Position numbers and translations under genes: made by a program
Shown here: positions 12,649 to 25,799 of the stretch, one piece after another
Layout: the number at the start of each line of letters is the position of its first letter
How positions within the stretch are numbered: the first letter of the stretch is position 1
Source: Panicum virgatum
Taxonomy: Eukaryota; Streptophyta; Magnoliopsida; Poales; Poaceae
NCBI RefSeq assembly: GCF_016808335.1
Contig: NC_053142.1
Location: 42,637,674-42,701,673 of the forward strand
DNA: 64,000 nt
Direction of reading: 5' to 3'
The notes under the pieces: generated by a model
Database searches by the model: none
The model's input: the letters and a program-made list of their open reading frames with translations, nothing else
What the model was told of the DNA's origin: nothing

Positions 12649-13642
12649 TAGACAGTTTCTGACACACAACCTTCTCTAAATAATGCTCTATAAAATTGCA
12701 CACTAATCAAGTAATGATGGCCATAAGCATTATCCTTCCTTCAAATAGAAGAAAACTACAATTTTATTTACACATAATATTGTGATTATCTACTTCTGCA
12801 AGGATACTTGCTCGAATAAGTCATCATTTGCAATTGGAGAATATATAATTGTAGTACCATGCTTCAAAGTGAAGGTTAGAGGTCTGGTCCCATCCAAAAT
12901 GTATTATTGTAGTTTACCTTTGGAGTGGGTTCAAAGCAACAGCTTGTTATCAAAAGGAAAAAAAATACTGAATATCTGTCCCACTCCAAATAAATATGCT
13001 GTTATAACTGAAATATTCACTGTCAAACTAAAATGCCATGTCTTCTAAACACATAAAGATCATCTCCTAGTGAATGGGAGCATCATATTGGCCCTATTTA
13101 TCCTTCTTAATACCAATTCACAAATATGCTAAGAAATCCAAAATCCACAAGTGAGATAAAATTATTTTGAAATTCCTAGCACAGCTTTTAGCCAGGGATC
13201 TCATCCATGCTAGAACATCGACAGGGGTAGATAGTATAGCTTGCGTGATGCTAATCTTAGAAAAAACATCACACAGAAAAAAAACTAACTAGTCATTGCA
13301 TTACTTACTCATCAATGGTGTGCCCAATTGTCACGTAGCTCTTGTTTAAGGGAGACCAGCAAGTATAACCTGCAACCCCAGCCTCATCTCCTACCCATCT
13401 AGTGTCTGGCCCAGCATCTGAGAAGATAACTACCCTTTGCTGTAGCTGATGTATAAGTGCAAACCAGGCATCAAACATGTAATCCATCTTCTTTGCGTCG
13501 CCCTTTGCACCATCCAGCCAAACTTCCTCAACATCTCCATACCTGCATATTTAAAGGCACAATCTTTGCATTATCCTAAATGCAGAAGAATAGAAGATGC
13601 ATAACTGAGTGTTCAGTTCTGCATTATGACGAGTAGAAAAAC

Positions 13643-13724
13643 ATATGAATGCTACCCACAACAACAACAACAACATAGCCTTTTTTCCCAAGCAAGTTGG
13701 GGTAGGCTATATGAATGCTACCCA
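13643..13724. mobile_element. truncated SINE-like insert with 16-bp target duplication
   Basis: The 16-mer ATATGAATGCTACCCA occurs at 13643-13658 and again at 13709-13724. Between them lies CAACAACAACAACATAGCC, a T-run, and CCCAAGCAAGTTGGGGTAGG, which resembles the end of a widespread grass SINE (Au-like, from memory). The perfect long target duplication marks a young retroposition of a 5'-truncated copy into fucosidase intron 1. Confidence 0.7.
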
Positions 13725-14171
13725 AATACTGTGAAATCTGTAATGTACTCGAAATTTACTTCTATCTCCCATAGTTCGAAGTGATGCATTCAGTAAAGAA
13801 CTAAACAGAAAGGGCTATTTATTCTGTCATAGAAATAATGTGCAGCAGACTTTAGCCACAAGAAATGACACAAAATTGAAGTCTTATCTTAGCATCCAGC
13901 ACAATAATTAATCACCGATGATTCCCAAATCGAAGATGCCATCAAATAAACTAGTCAGCTGCCATTGCAAATTTATGCAGCTGAAAATGGACTGCTGGTT
14001 TTAGTTTATTTTAGGTTTCCAGTCCCACAACCAAATCAAGATCAAGCTTTACACCACCTGCTTCGCAAAATTCAGACATTTACCTGCAAAAGCCCAATGA
14101 CAACCATAACAGCAATCATCTCGTAGTTCAAAGGCAAGAATTTGCACACCTGGTAAGCAGTTCCGTCATCT

Positions 14172-14541
14172 AGCCCATGTAGTGCTCATTGTACGCGATG
14201 GTGTCCCCGTACACTGGCTCGTGGCGGTCCCACGGCGAGAGATACAGCCCCAGCCCGACCCCCTCGGCGCGCGCGGCGGCGGCGAGCTCGCCGACGACGT
14301 CCCCGGCGCCGGCCCGCCACGGCGAGGCGGCCACCGAGTAATTGGTCAGCGCCGACAGCCCATGTAGTGCTCATTGTACGCGATGGTGTCCCCGTACACC
14401 GGCTCGTGGCGGTCCCACGGCGAGAGATACAGCCCCAGCCCGACCCCCTCGGCGCGCGCGGCGGCGGCGAGCTCGCCGACGACGTCCCCGGCGCCGGCCC
14501 GCCACGGCGAGGCGGCCACCGAGTAATTGGTCAGCGCCGAC
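14172..14541. repeat. 185-bp direct tandem duplication in fucosidase exon 1
   Basis: Copy 1 is 14172-14356 and copy 2 is 14357-14541. On reading them side by side the only difference I see is T versus C in CCGTACAC(T/C)GGCTC. Both copies begin AGCCCATGTAGTGC and end CAGCGCCGAC. The near identity implies a recent event (or a collapsed/duplicated assembly path). The length shifts the reading frame by two. Confidence 0.95.
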
Positions 14542-14999
14542 GGCCAGAGGCAGAAGCCGTCGTGGTGCTTGGCCGTGAGCACGACGCGGCCGAACCCGTC
14601 CCGCGCCGCGACGCGCGCCCACTGGCCCGCGTCGAGCGCCGAGGGGGCGAACACGGAGGGGTCGGCGTGGCCGGTGCCCCACTCGGAGTCCGTGAAGGTG
14701 TTGGGCCCGAAGTGGAGGAAGAGCGCCATCTCCGAGAGCTGCCACCGGAGCTGCGCGTAGGACGGGATCGGCAGGACCGGTAGGGGTGGCGGCGTCGCGG
14801 CCGCTGAGGCAGTGGCGCCATGGGCGCAGAGGAGGAGCAGGTGGGTGAGCAGCACAGGAAGAAGTGCTGCCATTTTCGTTAGAAAGGGGCGGCGTGCCGT
14901 ATGGCTTCAGAGCTGAGCAGTTGACTCTGCCATTTTCTGTCGTGTCTCTGTCATCGCCGTCGATTGCGGTGTTTGGATTAATTTGTCCTTAATATTGTT

Positions 15000-15280
15000 G
15001 TTTAGGACCTGTTTGGTTTGAGTTCTAGCACGTTTAGGACCTGTTTGGTTTGAGTTCTAGCACACATAGCACAAACTTTGATTAATAATTAGAGGTACTA
15101 AATAAACTAACTCCACAACTCTTGCGCTACTTCGCAATACGAATCTAACGAGACCTTTGACTGTACGATTAGAGGTTAGTTACTATAACGTTACTGTAGC
15201 CAATCATCAATTAATATATAAAATAGCAAAGTGAGAAGAAGTGAAAAGTTATAATGATAGAACTCAAATTGTAACTGTAT
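15000..15280. mobile_element. MITE-like insert with 32-bp tandem duplication at its edge
   Basis: The 32-base unit GTTTAGGACCTGTTTGG... occurs back to back at 15000-15031 and 15032-15063. It opens an AT-rich insert ending near 15275, where TTTGAGTTCTA reappears in inverted orientation (15263-15275). The internal phrase around 15120-15210 (CGCAATACGAATCTAACGAGACC) is a familiar grass MITE interior. It sits in the 640-bp divergent promoter region between the fucosidase and FAD oxidoreductase genes. Confidence 0.55.
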
Positions 15281-15511
15281 TTCTCCAAAATTAGAAAATA
15301 GTAATGGCACCAGTCCATCGTCTCTAGTGTTTTCAAATTCGAGATCTTAGGGGACAAAAGCGTAAAGTTTCATAGAAGGTGAGGTTGAAGACGTGAACAT
15401 TCGACTCCGCTCGTGTGTGGGGTATACAGACGAACACCTCGCGCCTCGCGGGGACAAACCAGCCACTCGTCGCCGCGCGCTCCTCGACTCCTGGAGCTTC
15501 CTGCGGACGGA

Positions 15512-18500
15512 ATGTGTGGGTGCTCGGCTCTCGTCGCCGGAGGTCGGCCGCCTCCGTCCTCCATTCCTCTCCGGCTCCGCCGCCGCCGAGGGAGCTCCGT
15601 GCGGGCAGAGGTCTCGCCAGGCGGCGAGTCCGAGCGGAAGAAGGTCGCCGTCGCGGGCGCCGGCTGGGCCGGCCTTGCCGCCGCGCACCACCTCGTCAAA
15701 CAGGTTCGCCTTTCCCTAGATCTACTGTGAATCGTAGTAGCTCGTGGATTCGTGGACACATAAGAAGTGTGCTAGTTCTGTTCATTGCTGCCAATTCGCA
15801 ACTTGTTTTGTTGATCAGGGGTACGATGTCACGCTTCTCGCCGCAGAGAACGGCCCAACCGAGGAGGTTGGCCTCAGAGGTATTTCAATCTCCAGTGTAC
15901 TGTATCAGGTTGTACTTGTACATTTCAATTTGGTGCCGGTTCTGTTTCAGTAATTCATTCATCGTGGCGTTGCACATAGGATTCTGGCATCCGTACCGCA
16001 ACATCTTCGCTTTAGTCGATGAGCTGGGGATCTCGCCTTTCACGGGATGGAATAAAGCGGCCTACTATTCTCCAGAGGGACTTACAGTAATTTCTCTGCT
16101 TCATTTTCTTTTGCTCACTCGTTCACTGAATTATCGCAATAGATTATAGTCAATGAATTTCTCATAATAAATCCAATGAGAAATAAGTCGTGAATGTCTC
16201 TACAGCTTTTCGAATTATTTCTTTGGTGGATTTATTACATATATTAGATGTCCATTAGATATTAGAAGGAAAATTCTCAGAAATTTCTTTTAGACTACAG
16301 CAAGTCTCATATTATTTTGTACTGACTGCACTATAGTCTGGATTTAAATGATCTTATTATATGCTAACGTCCCTCCTGCATAAGATATAACTTAAATCCT
16401 TATGATCATCGATCATGTAGGTCGAATTCCCCATATTTCATAACCAGCCACGGTTACCAGCACCCTTTGGAGTCTTTGCATATCCAGAGGTACGTTTTCT
16501 TTATATCTTGTTCTGCTTATCATTTTATCTTATTCTAAATTAGTCATAATATCCTGAATTTTCTTGGTTGCAGTTCCCTAACCTTCCTTTGATTGATAGG
16601 TTGACATCAATTCCTGTCATAGCTGCAGGTACGGTGTCCAACTGTTCAGCTTCTGTTATACATCAGCTCACTTCCTAACAAATTATGTGTTGCTTTGGTC
16701 CAGTCATTGACTTTGACAACACAGACACTGCTTGGAGGAAATACGACTCAAGTAAGGAAGTCTCATTGTCTATTACATTTTGAATCTGCCAGCTAGCTCA
16801 GAGTTGACCACTTGTACGACGTGTGTTCATGACTAGTTACCTTTCTCAAATTATTGTTGGTGTCTTCATCTGCAGTGACTGCAAGAGAGCTTTTTAAGAT
16901 GTATGGTTGCTCTCAAAGGCTCTACAGGGAAGTCTTTGAGCCAGCTATTCAGGCAGCCCTGTTTGCTCCTGGTGAGCAGTGTAGTGCAGCTGCAACACTG
17001 GGGATGTTGTACTATTATATGCTCTCTCATCAGGTTCTATGCTCTTCAACATTATCAATGACTGTTTTAATCCAGATGATACTTTGATAAATGAAACTTT
17101 ATCATCTTATTGTCTCTTTGTAGGTCTAGTTTTTTTAATGATTGAATTCCCTACTTTTCAGGAAAATTCTGACTTCTTGCTATGCCGTGGTGACGTAGAA
17201 GGAAAATTTTTCTCTCCCTGGCTGCAATCATTAGAGATGGAAGGCTTAAAATTTGTACCAAACAAAGTTCCATCAAGCTTGACTATAGATACGGATAGTG
17301 GATGCATCTCTGCTATTGTCTGTGGTGACGAGATATATAAGGCAGATGCATTTGTTTCAGCCATGGGACTCTCTTCTCTACAGTCCATTGTCAAAAACAG
17401 GTAATAACTTTTGTGGCAACTCCGTAACTGCATGGGTTCTGGTCAGTTTTGCCTTAGCTTCCTAAATCAGTAATTTTGGAAGCTAAACATGGTAAGAAAC
17501 TATAGTCTTGTAAGGAGCCATAAGTTTCACAACTTGGAATCTGAAATTAATTTACATGCTTTTATGACAAGTAAAGTCCATTCCTATGGTCTCATCGAGA
17601 ATTCGCCAATCTTCTTCACCTGTCTACAGTCGACGTGATCTCTATAAAATTATGGCTTGACAAAAAGGTAAGCGTAGTATGCATTTCATCTGCTAACTGT
17701 TTACACGTTGTGCCCCCAATAATTTGATGAAATATTACAGATCACAATTCCAAATGTTGCGAATGTATGTCCTGGTTTTGATGATTCATCTGGCTGGACG
17801 TTCTTTGACCTTACCTCAATATATGATGATTATTACGAAGAACCAATGACAGTAGTGGAGGTTGAATTTGTATGTTCAAGGCCACCTTTATTCAAATAAA
17901 AAATATACAGCATTTCGGCCAGGATGTATGATACACTTGCTAATTTTCTTTTTGCAGTATAATGCTAGCCGGCTGATAACTCTAAGTGATGATGATATTG
18001 TCTCTGAAGCTTCATTGCATCTTATCAAGTGCATACAAGATTTTGAGGGTGCTACTGTGATCCAAAAATCAGTCAAAAGATCTCCTAAATCTGTAATCAA
18101 CTTTCTTCCAGGTGAACTGATATCATGATCTCATTTTAATGCAAGCATTTAAAAGGCCACTATTCTTGATAACTTTCTGTATGTCGTAATTAAGCTATGA
18201 ATCTATGATTAACCATCATTCGTGATCTGTAATGCTATACTCTAGATCTTTTCAGTGCTAGTGTCCAACTGTCCAAGCAAATTGAACGTTAGCTGTACAT
18301 TCATGCTGTGATAAGGACCAATAATCACAATAACAAAATCCTATTTTTGCGGTATAAGCACATCTCAAGTTCTGGTTTAGAATGTTGTTTCAGATTATAC
18401 CATGATATGAGGAATATTTAATTTTGATACACGGAAAAATACATTTCTTGCAGGTTCTTACAAGTACACACCAAGAGGATCAACTTCATTTCCGAATTTG

Positions 18501-18813
18501 TTTATTGCTGGTGATTGGATTGTCAACCGACATGGGTCCTTTTCAAAAGTGAGACATAATATTTCACGAAATGATTAGAGTGACAATGAAAGTTTGTGTT
18601 TATGGGCTGATACTTTTTTTGTTGTAGGAAAAAGCATATGTGACTGGACTCGAGGCTGCTAATAGGATGGTAGACTATTTTGGCACTGGGGACTTTGCCA
18701 AAATAATTGCAGTTGAAGGAGATGAGCCTCATATAGAGACATTGCGTAGTCTCAGCAGAAGAGCCAATGAACTGAAGTCACAGATTCCTTTCTCGGAGTT
18801 CTTTCTCCAATGA
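15512..18813 (+). CDS. plastid-type FAD-dependent amine oxidase / phytoene-desaturase-like protein
   Basis: Thirteen exons join in frame to 527 residues: 15512-15703, 15819-15879, 15980-16086, 16421-16489, 16574-16628, 16704-16751, 16876-17033, 17162-17400, 17577-17667, 17741-17869, 17958-18111, 18454-18548 and 18628-18813. A Ser/Arg/Pro-rich N-terminus looks like a chloroplast transit peptide. The dinucleotide-binding fold starts at VAVAGAGWAGL (residues 45-55), and the C-terminal FAD motif reads LFIAGDW. Middle phrases (FWHPYRNIFALVDELG, FVSAMGLSSLQ) match the desaturase/isomerase branch of flavin amine oxidases. The substrate cannot be told from sequence; it is neither canonical phytoene nor zeta-carotene desaturase as I know them. 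Exon 9 is placed from frame continuity (S|PFLWSHREF) after a weak AAAG acceptor. It is divergent from the fucosidase gene and convergent with the kinase gene. Confidence 0.8.
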
Positions 18814-19812
18814 TGTGGTTCGGGTTTTTCCATATGACTGTTGACCGATGCCCATTGTTTGTAGGCCCATATGTAAAAGGTCAGCCAGTTCTCATTTTAT
18901 TTGCTTTATTTTTCTATTTTAAGAGAAAAAAATATTTCTTCAGTTATGTAGAAGGTCAGCCAGTCCTCTTTTTTTCCCTTTATTTTTTGTTTTAGGAGAA
19001 AAATATTTCTTCTGTTTTGTTCATTTGCCTGCCAACCTTTGGTCTGGGATCATGTGTTCCTCATTACTTTTTTGAAAGCCTTAATACATAGTCTTTAAAA
19101 CGGGCTAAATTAAAAACTGTTAGAAATAAAAATGAGGGTTGAGGGAAACAACAACTTTTTTCTCCATATGCAATATCATAGGTTAGTTTGCACTTCATAT
19201 TGGAAAAAAATAAATTATCTAATATCTTCCCGGCAGTGCAGCTTACATGGATTTGATGGTGTGGACACACAAGCTTATGTATGCACTGTTAACAAAGTTA
19301 GCTACTTTCCTGATGAATTCCAGCTGCTTTGGGTGAACAAACACCTAACAGAAATTATGTTGTCCTGCCCTTGTATTTTTCATTCTTTGCTGGCAAATGG
19401 CAATGCAATAGCATTTCCCAGTTCGTATGCTGCACAAATTATGGTTTACCATGAAGTATATAATTTTGTTTAAGCGTATTTTTTTCCTTTTCCTGGCCTC
19501 TATTTTGAACATGCTTAATTTAAACAAAGCCTAACAAAATGTATTTTGTTAGTGAAAGTGGCTTGCACAGGTTTATCTCGTGGTTTCAGGTAGGCTATAT
19601 ATCTTTTTGAGTAGTATGATGTCAATATTTAAGTCTGAACATTTTCTCTCTTGTTGCTTATTCGGTTATAAACAAATTTAAATAGTAGTGCTGGACCATA
19701 AATGCATAAGCAACTTGTTCTGATTAAACTTGCATTGTTGCTTGTACTTGCAGTATTTGTTGAAACAAACATATATATACAACCTCTTCCATCATTAGAC
19801 CAGAGAGTTGTC
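18814..19812. other. convergent intergenic region
   Basis: This lies between the 3' ends of the FAD oxidoreductase (+) and kinase (-) genes. A degenerate tandem duplication occupies about 18886-19010: AAGGTCAGCCAGT(T/C)CTC is followed each time by a T-rich run and GAGAAAAA(T)ATTTCTTC. 19100-19560 is AT-rich with short ORFs and no recognisable product. Confidence 0.4.
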
Positions 19813-22279
<2,467 letters not shown>

Positions 22280-23217
22280 TGCTCCGCCTTTCTTTCTGGG
22301 TTCGTTTGGACAAGGTCGACAGCGGCGGCGGCGACGTCGAGCCGCCGTCGAGGTGGCAGTTACGGCCTTACGGGGAGACTGAGTTGAGGACTTGATGAGG
22401 GGGGATTTTTCCTTTCGCGAGCAAAAGGATGGACGAGGATATGAAGGCTGGCAGGAAAAAGAAGGGGAAAAAAAAAGCTTTGACGTGAGATGCTCAGCAG
22501 CTGAATCCCTTTGCTAGCTGTTTTGCTTTTGGGCCGGGGTTTTGTTCGAGCTTTATTCCTTGTTTGGTTGCCTCCAGACGGAAAAGAAGATTCAGGGAAT
22601 GCCTGGGAATCACGCTATCCTATTCCTATGCATGTATGCAGAAGACAGTGCGCGCGCGGGCGATTTTTATTTATTCGGTGTCGGTGATGGAGGAACAGCT
22701 GGTGTGCACACGAGAGCCAAGCCATTCCCCTTTTTGTTTGAGACTTGAGAGACTTTCACCTTTTTTTTTTCTTTGACAGGCGAGACTTGAGAGACTTCAG
22801 CGTCACCTGAGAAAGAAAGGAAGAAATTCAGGGCACAAGTTTTTTTAGAAGAAAAAAAAAATTAGGGAGCAAGTACAACTGGGTAATGATTCGGCCCATG
22901 GGCGGAATCGCCTCCCGTCCCAGCAAACTGGCCTTGGCAAACCGCTCGCGAGACGAGTGACGTACTCCCTACTGTCGTTTTGTGAACAGCACACAGGCCT
23001 TGTTGGAATCACAAATTCACACTGGAAACTATCGCAATCCGAGCTACTTAGCAGTTAAAAGTATTTCACTGTGGCTGTGATGGGCCATCCTCGCTCTAAC
23101 TTTTTCAGCTTTGACATTAACAGCTGCGTTTGAGAATAGACGCAATGATACCCGGAGCAGTAAAGTGATGGTAACAGCCAAACATGTTTCACCTCCATCC
23201 TTGACGCATGCTCAAAC
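22280..23217. other. kinase 5' flank and intergenic DNA
   Basis: 22280-22400 is GC-rich and probably holds the 5' UTR of the kinase gene. The remainder contains A/T homopolymer runs and no supported ORF. 23218-23222 is the left target-site copy (CACCT) of the following LTR element. Confidence 0.4.
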
Positions 23218-23222
23218 CACCT

Positions 23223-24325
23223 TCGTGGTGTGGTAAACCACAGCCGGGTGGTGGAATGCACTCGCCTAATCTCAGAGGGTGAGTACTCGAGGGTTAGCTA
23301 GGATTAGTTCAACCTCGCTCAAGAACACGATGAACACAGCAGGTTTAGAGTGGTTCGGGCCGCCGGAGCGTAATTCCCTACGTCCACTATGTGTTGTATT
23401 ATCTTGCCTCGAGAGAGTCTGGGGATCTGTGTTCTAGCGGGCGTGCTCTCCCTTTTATATGTCCAAGGGGAGCACGTACACTGAGCGGGGCCCCGACATG
23501 TGGACCCGGTGATGTATTATAAACTACACTTTGGCCTTCAATGCTTCAGATCCGGAGATTTTGTCGTCGGCTTCCGTGCGTAGTTTCTGACCAGGGATAG
23601 TCTTGAGTTGTCCTGTCAGAGTAGAGTCTACCATCTACAGCCGCGCGTCGAGGTCATGATGAAGCGCCGAACTGCTGACTCAGTCCACTGTAGCAGCGTG
23701 CACTTTTGCTCCAGTCAGTAGCTGGTCATCATGACTCGTCGCCCATGCGCACGGCGCAGAGTTTTTAATGTTTGTCTTGGTAACTGACGAGCCGCTTCGG
23801 TAACTGGCGATCCACAGTGTGGACTGACAAAGGCTGCCCCGTGCCCAGAGGCAGCAGAGCCCGCCTCAACCACTCGCACTTAATGCGGGTGGGCGAGGGA
23901 GCTTCCAGCGGAAGCCTTGCGCCCGCGCCCGCGTCTGCGTGACACGTGGCGGCTCCGAACCCCTCCCGAGCAGCTAGCTGAGCCGAGAGCTCACGGGGTC
24001 CGGATAGGCACGTGGAGGTCCCGGACCCATCTGCGGGAGTCCGGATGGCACGTGGAGGTCCCGGACCCACCTGCGGGGTCCGGGTCCGCGTCCACACCTG
24101 CGGGGGTCCGGGCCCGCGGCCACAGGTGCTGAGCATTTCCACCTCTGGGACACGTGGTGACACCGGACCCGTCCCCGAGCGGGAAGCGGGTCCGGGACCG
24201 TTGGTCCGGTGAGATGGAGTCGGACCCCAGGGGTCCGGCTGCTCAGCTCCTTAGGGCATAGTTACGGATAACTACGCGAGTCTTGGCATAGTAGGAGTGG
24301 GTACCCCAGTTGCAGGGTACCGACA
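23223..24325 (-). repeat. left LTR (3' LTR of minus-oriented element)
   Basis: Matches 25800-26928 from TCGTGGTGTGG to GGGTACCGACA. The initial TG present in the other copy is missing at the junction with CACCT. Several copies of short GGTCCGGACC-like phrases near 24000-24240 make it rich in small inverted repeats. Confidence 0.85.
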
Positions 24326-24639
24326 GAGGCCCCCGGGCCCGCCTCGGGAGAGGCAACGAACCCGCAGGTGGGGCCACTACTGTGAGCAACTTGGCTGCTT
24401 CTGGCGCCCAGCGGTGCGCGCCGCAAGGGTCTTGTCCTGCGTCGTCCATCCTTTGGGTCACCTACTGCATCATCACATTTGGACCTGCACATGACTCAAG
24501 GTAGATGTTTAGTAGCGTGCCCGCGGGTCCCAAATCCTGTTGGTTGTAATCCTTTGAGATAGACAGCTAGGTTCAGTGAACGGAGCTCAAGGGGCCGGCC
24601 TTTAGGTTAAGAGAAAGTCCGGACCTCCAGGTTCCCAGT

Positions 24640-25190
24640 CCTAGGTACTACGGCACTCATTCACAGGAGGTGGTGCGTGCAGGCTTAGTGTACGGAACCA
24701 GGCTAAGCGGCTACACGGCTTCGGACCTCCCTGGAGAATGAGTGCGCTTCCCTGAACCTGCAGGTTCCCAGGGGTCCGAACCCCTCTCTTCCATGAGGGG
24801 TCTCGAGCTAAGTCACTAACTAGCCAACTCAATTCGGACCACAATCACTGTACAAGAGTAAGAAGCCACGTGGGGGTTAGCGCAAACAGAATGCGTAGAT
24901 TGAAATTGGAATATAACATCCTTAGAGGCGAACTGAGAATAAACTTTTTCTTTATAACTAGATGTACATGAGATGTGCGATGTAAGCCAGAACACGGGTT
25001 TATTAGGCCGGAGCTGTCCGGACCTCCGGGCCCCCAGTCTTAGGTACTACAGTACTCGCCCTAGAGAGGTAGAGCATGCAGGCTTAGGGTACGGAACCAG
25101 GCTAAGCGGCTACACGGCTCCGGACCTCCTCGGAGGGTGAGTACGCTTCCCTGAACCTGATTCGCAGAGGTCCGGACCCCTCCACGGGGG
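24640..25190. repeat. two diverged copies of a ~155-bp internal repeat
   Basis: 24643-24800 and 25032-25190 share GGTACTAC(G/A)G..., CAGGCTTAG(T/G)GTACGGAACC, GGCTAAGCGGCTACACGGC and CGCTTCCCTGAACCTG. They lie inside the LTR element and account for much of its non-coding interior. Confidence 0.75.
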
Positions 25191-25263
25191 AGGCTCACCG
25201 GACTGGACCACACGAAAGTACTACCTAGTTACAAAGGAAAATATTTTATTCTCAGCTGGGCCT

Positions 25264-25752
25264 CTAAGGGTAGGACTTACAGAGATGTAGTCGAGGGCGC
25301 GACCGGAGTCGGCTTTCCGCCGGAGAGAGCCACCAAAGTCGGCTTGGTGCGACCGGAGTCAGCTTTCCGCCGGAGCGGGCTTGGTGCGACCGGAGTCGGC
25401 TTTCCGCCGGAGCGGGCTTGGTGCGACCGGAGTCTGCTTTCCGCCGGAGCAGGCTTGGTGCGACCGGAGTTGGCTTTCCGCCGGAGCGGGCTTCCACACA
25501 TGACTGAGGTATGCTGTGAGCTGGGATTTGCTGCTCCGCCGCTCGCAGCTTGTGAGGGGCCCTTGACGGGCGCCCTGACTCTTGTCGACGTGCAGCGCGC
25601 GCCGCTGCCGACGGTGGCTGCTCCACGGGCACGGTTGCCCCTGGCGCAGGAAGGCAAGAGGCGTGTGGCGCGGATGACGCCACACCCTCCGTCATCTCCA
25701 CGTCGTCATCGTGGTGGGAGTGCTCAACCACCCGAGCCATGGAGATGGGCAA
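25264..25752 (-). pseudogene. gag-start-like ORF of the LARD-like element
   Basis: 162 residues open on the minus strand immediately after the primer-binding-like site. The start (MARVVEHSHHDDDVEMTEG) resembles the N-terminus of ORFs in grass Gypsy-class relatives as I remember them. The C-terminal half simply translates the 37-bp minisatellite and has no conserved fold. It is probably a degenerate gag leader, and function is unlikely. Confidence 0.4.
25346..25500. repeat. 37-bp minisatellite, about four units
   Basis: Units begin GGTGCGACCGGAGT at 25346, 25383, 25420 and 25457, exactly 37 bases apart, with one to three substitutions each; a partial, more diverged unit precedes them at about 25296. 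It is contained within the LTR element. Confidence 0.9.
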
Positions 25753-25799
25753 GAGATGAGCTAAAACTAGCTAAAGCTTCCCCTACCTGGCGCGCCAAA

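Larger units (their letters stand above)
11504..14873 (-). pseudogene. FUC1: alpha-L-fucosidase 1 (GH29), disrupted in exon 1
   Basis: Exons 14150-14873, 13309-13542 and 11504-12269 encode a plant GH29 alpha-L-fucosidase, an apoplastic enzyme that removes fucose from glycans. A signal peptide begins the protein (MAALLPVLLTHLLLL). GH29 blocks follow: MALFLHFGPNTFTD, TAKHHDGFCLWPS, and VWLDGAKG with the catalytic Asp; then GQDWVPAQCDVSIRPGWFWH and a C-terminal beta domain. Exon 1 holds a 185-bp direct duplication (14172-14541). Because 185 is not a multiple of three, translation from the ATG ends in CRR* right after the first copy. The second copy, read in its original frame, also meets TAG in the phrase YMG*MTELLT where homologues usually have Gln. 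Exons 2 and 3 are otherwise open and join in frame (TIDE|YQRCGDP). The gene is therefore probably inactive in this genotype, unless the duplication is an assembly artefact; the TAG would remain. Confidence 0.75.

Noticed and set aside
25296..25500. Regularly spaced 37-bp repeats that could suggest a CRISPR-like array
   Set aside because: Units are contiguous with no unique spacers, lie in a plant retroelement and vary between copies; it is a minisatellite.
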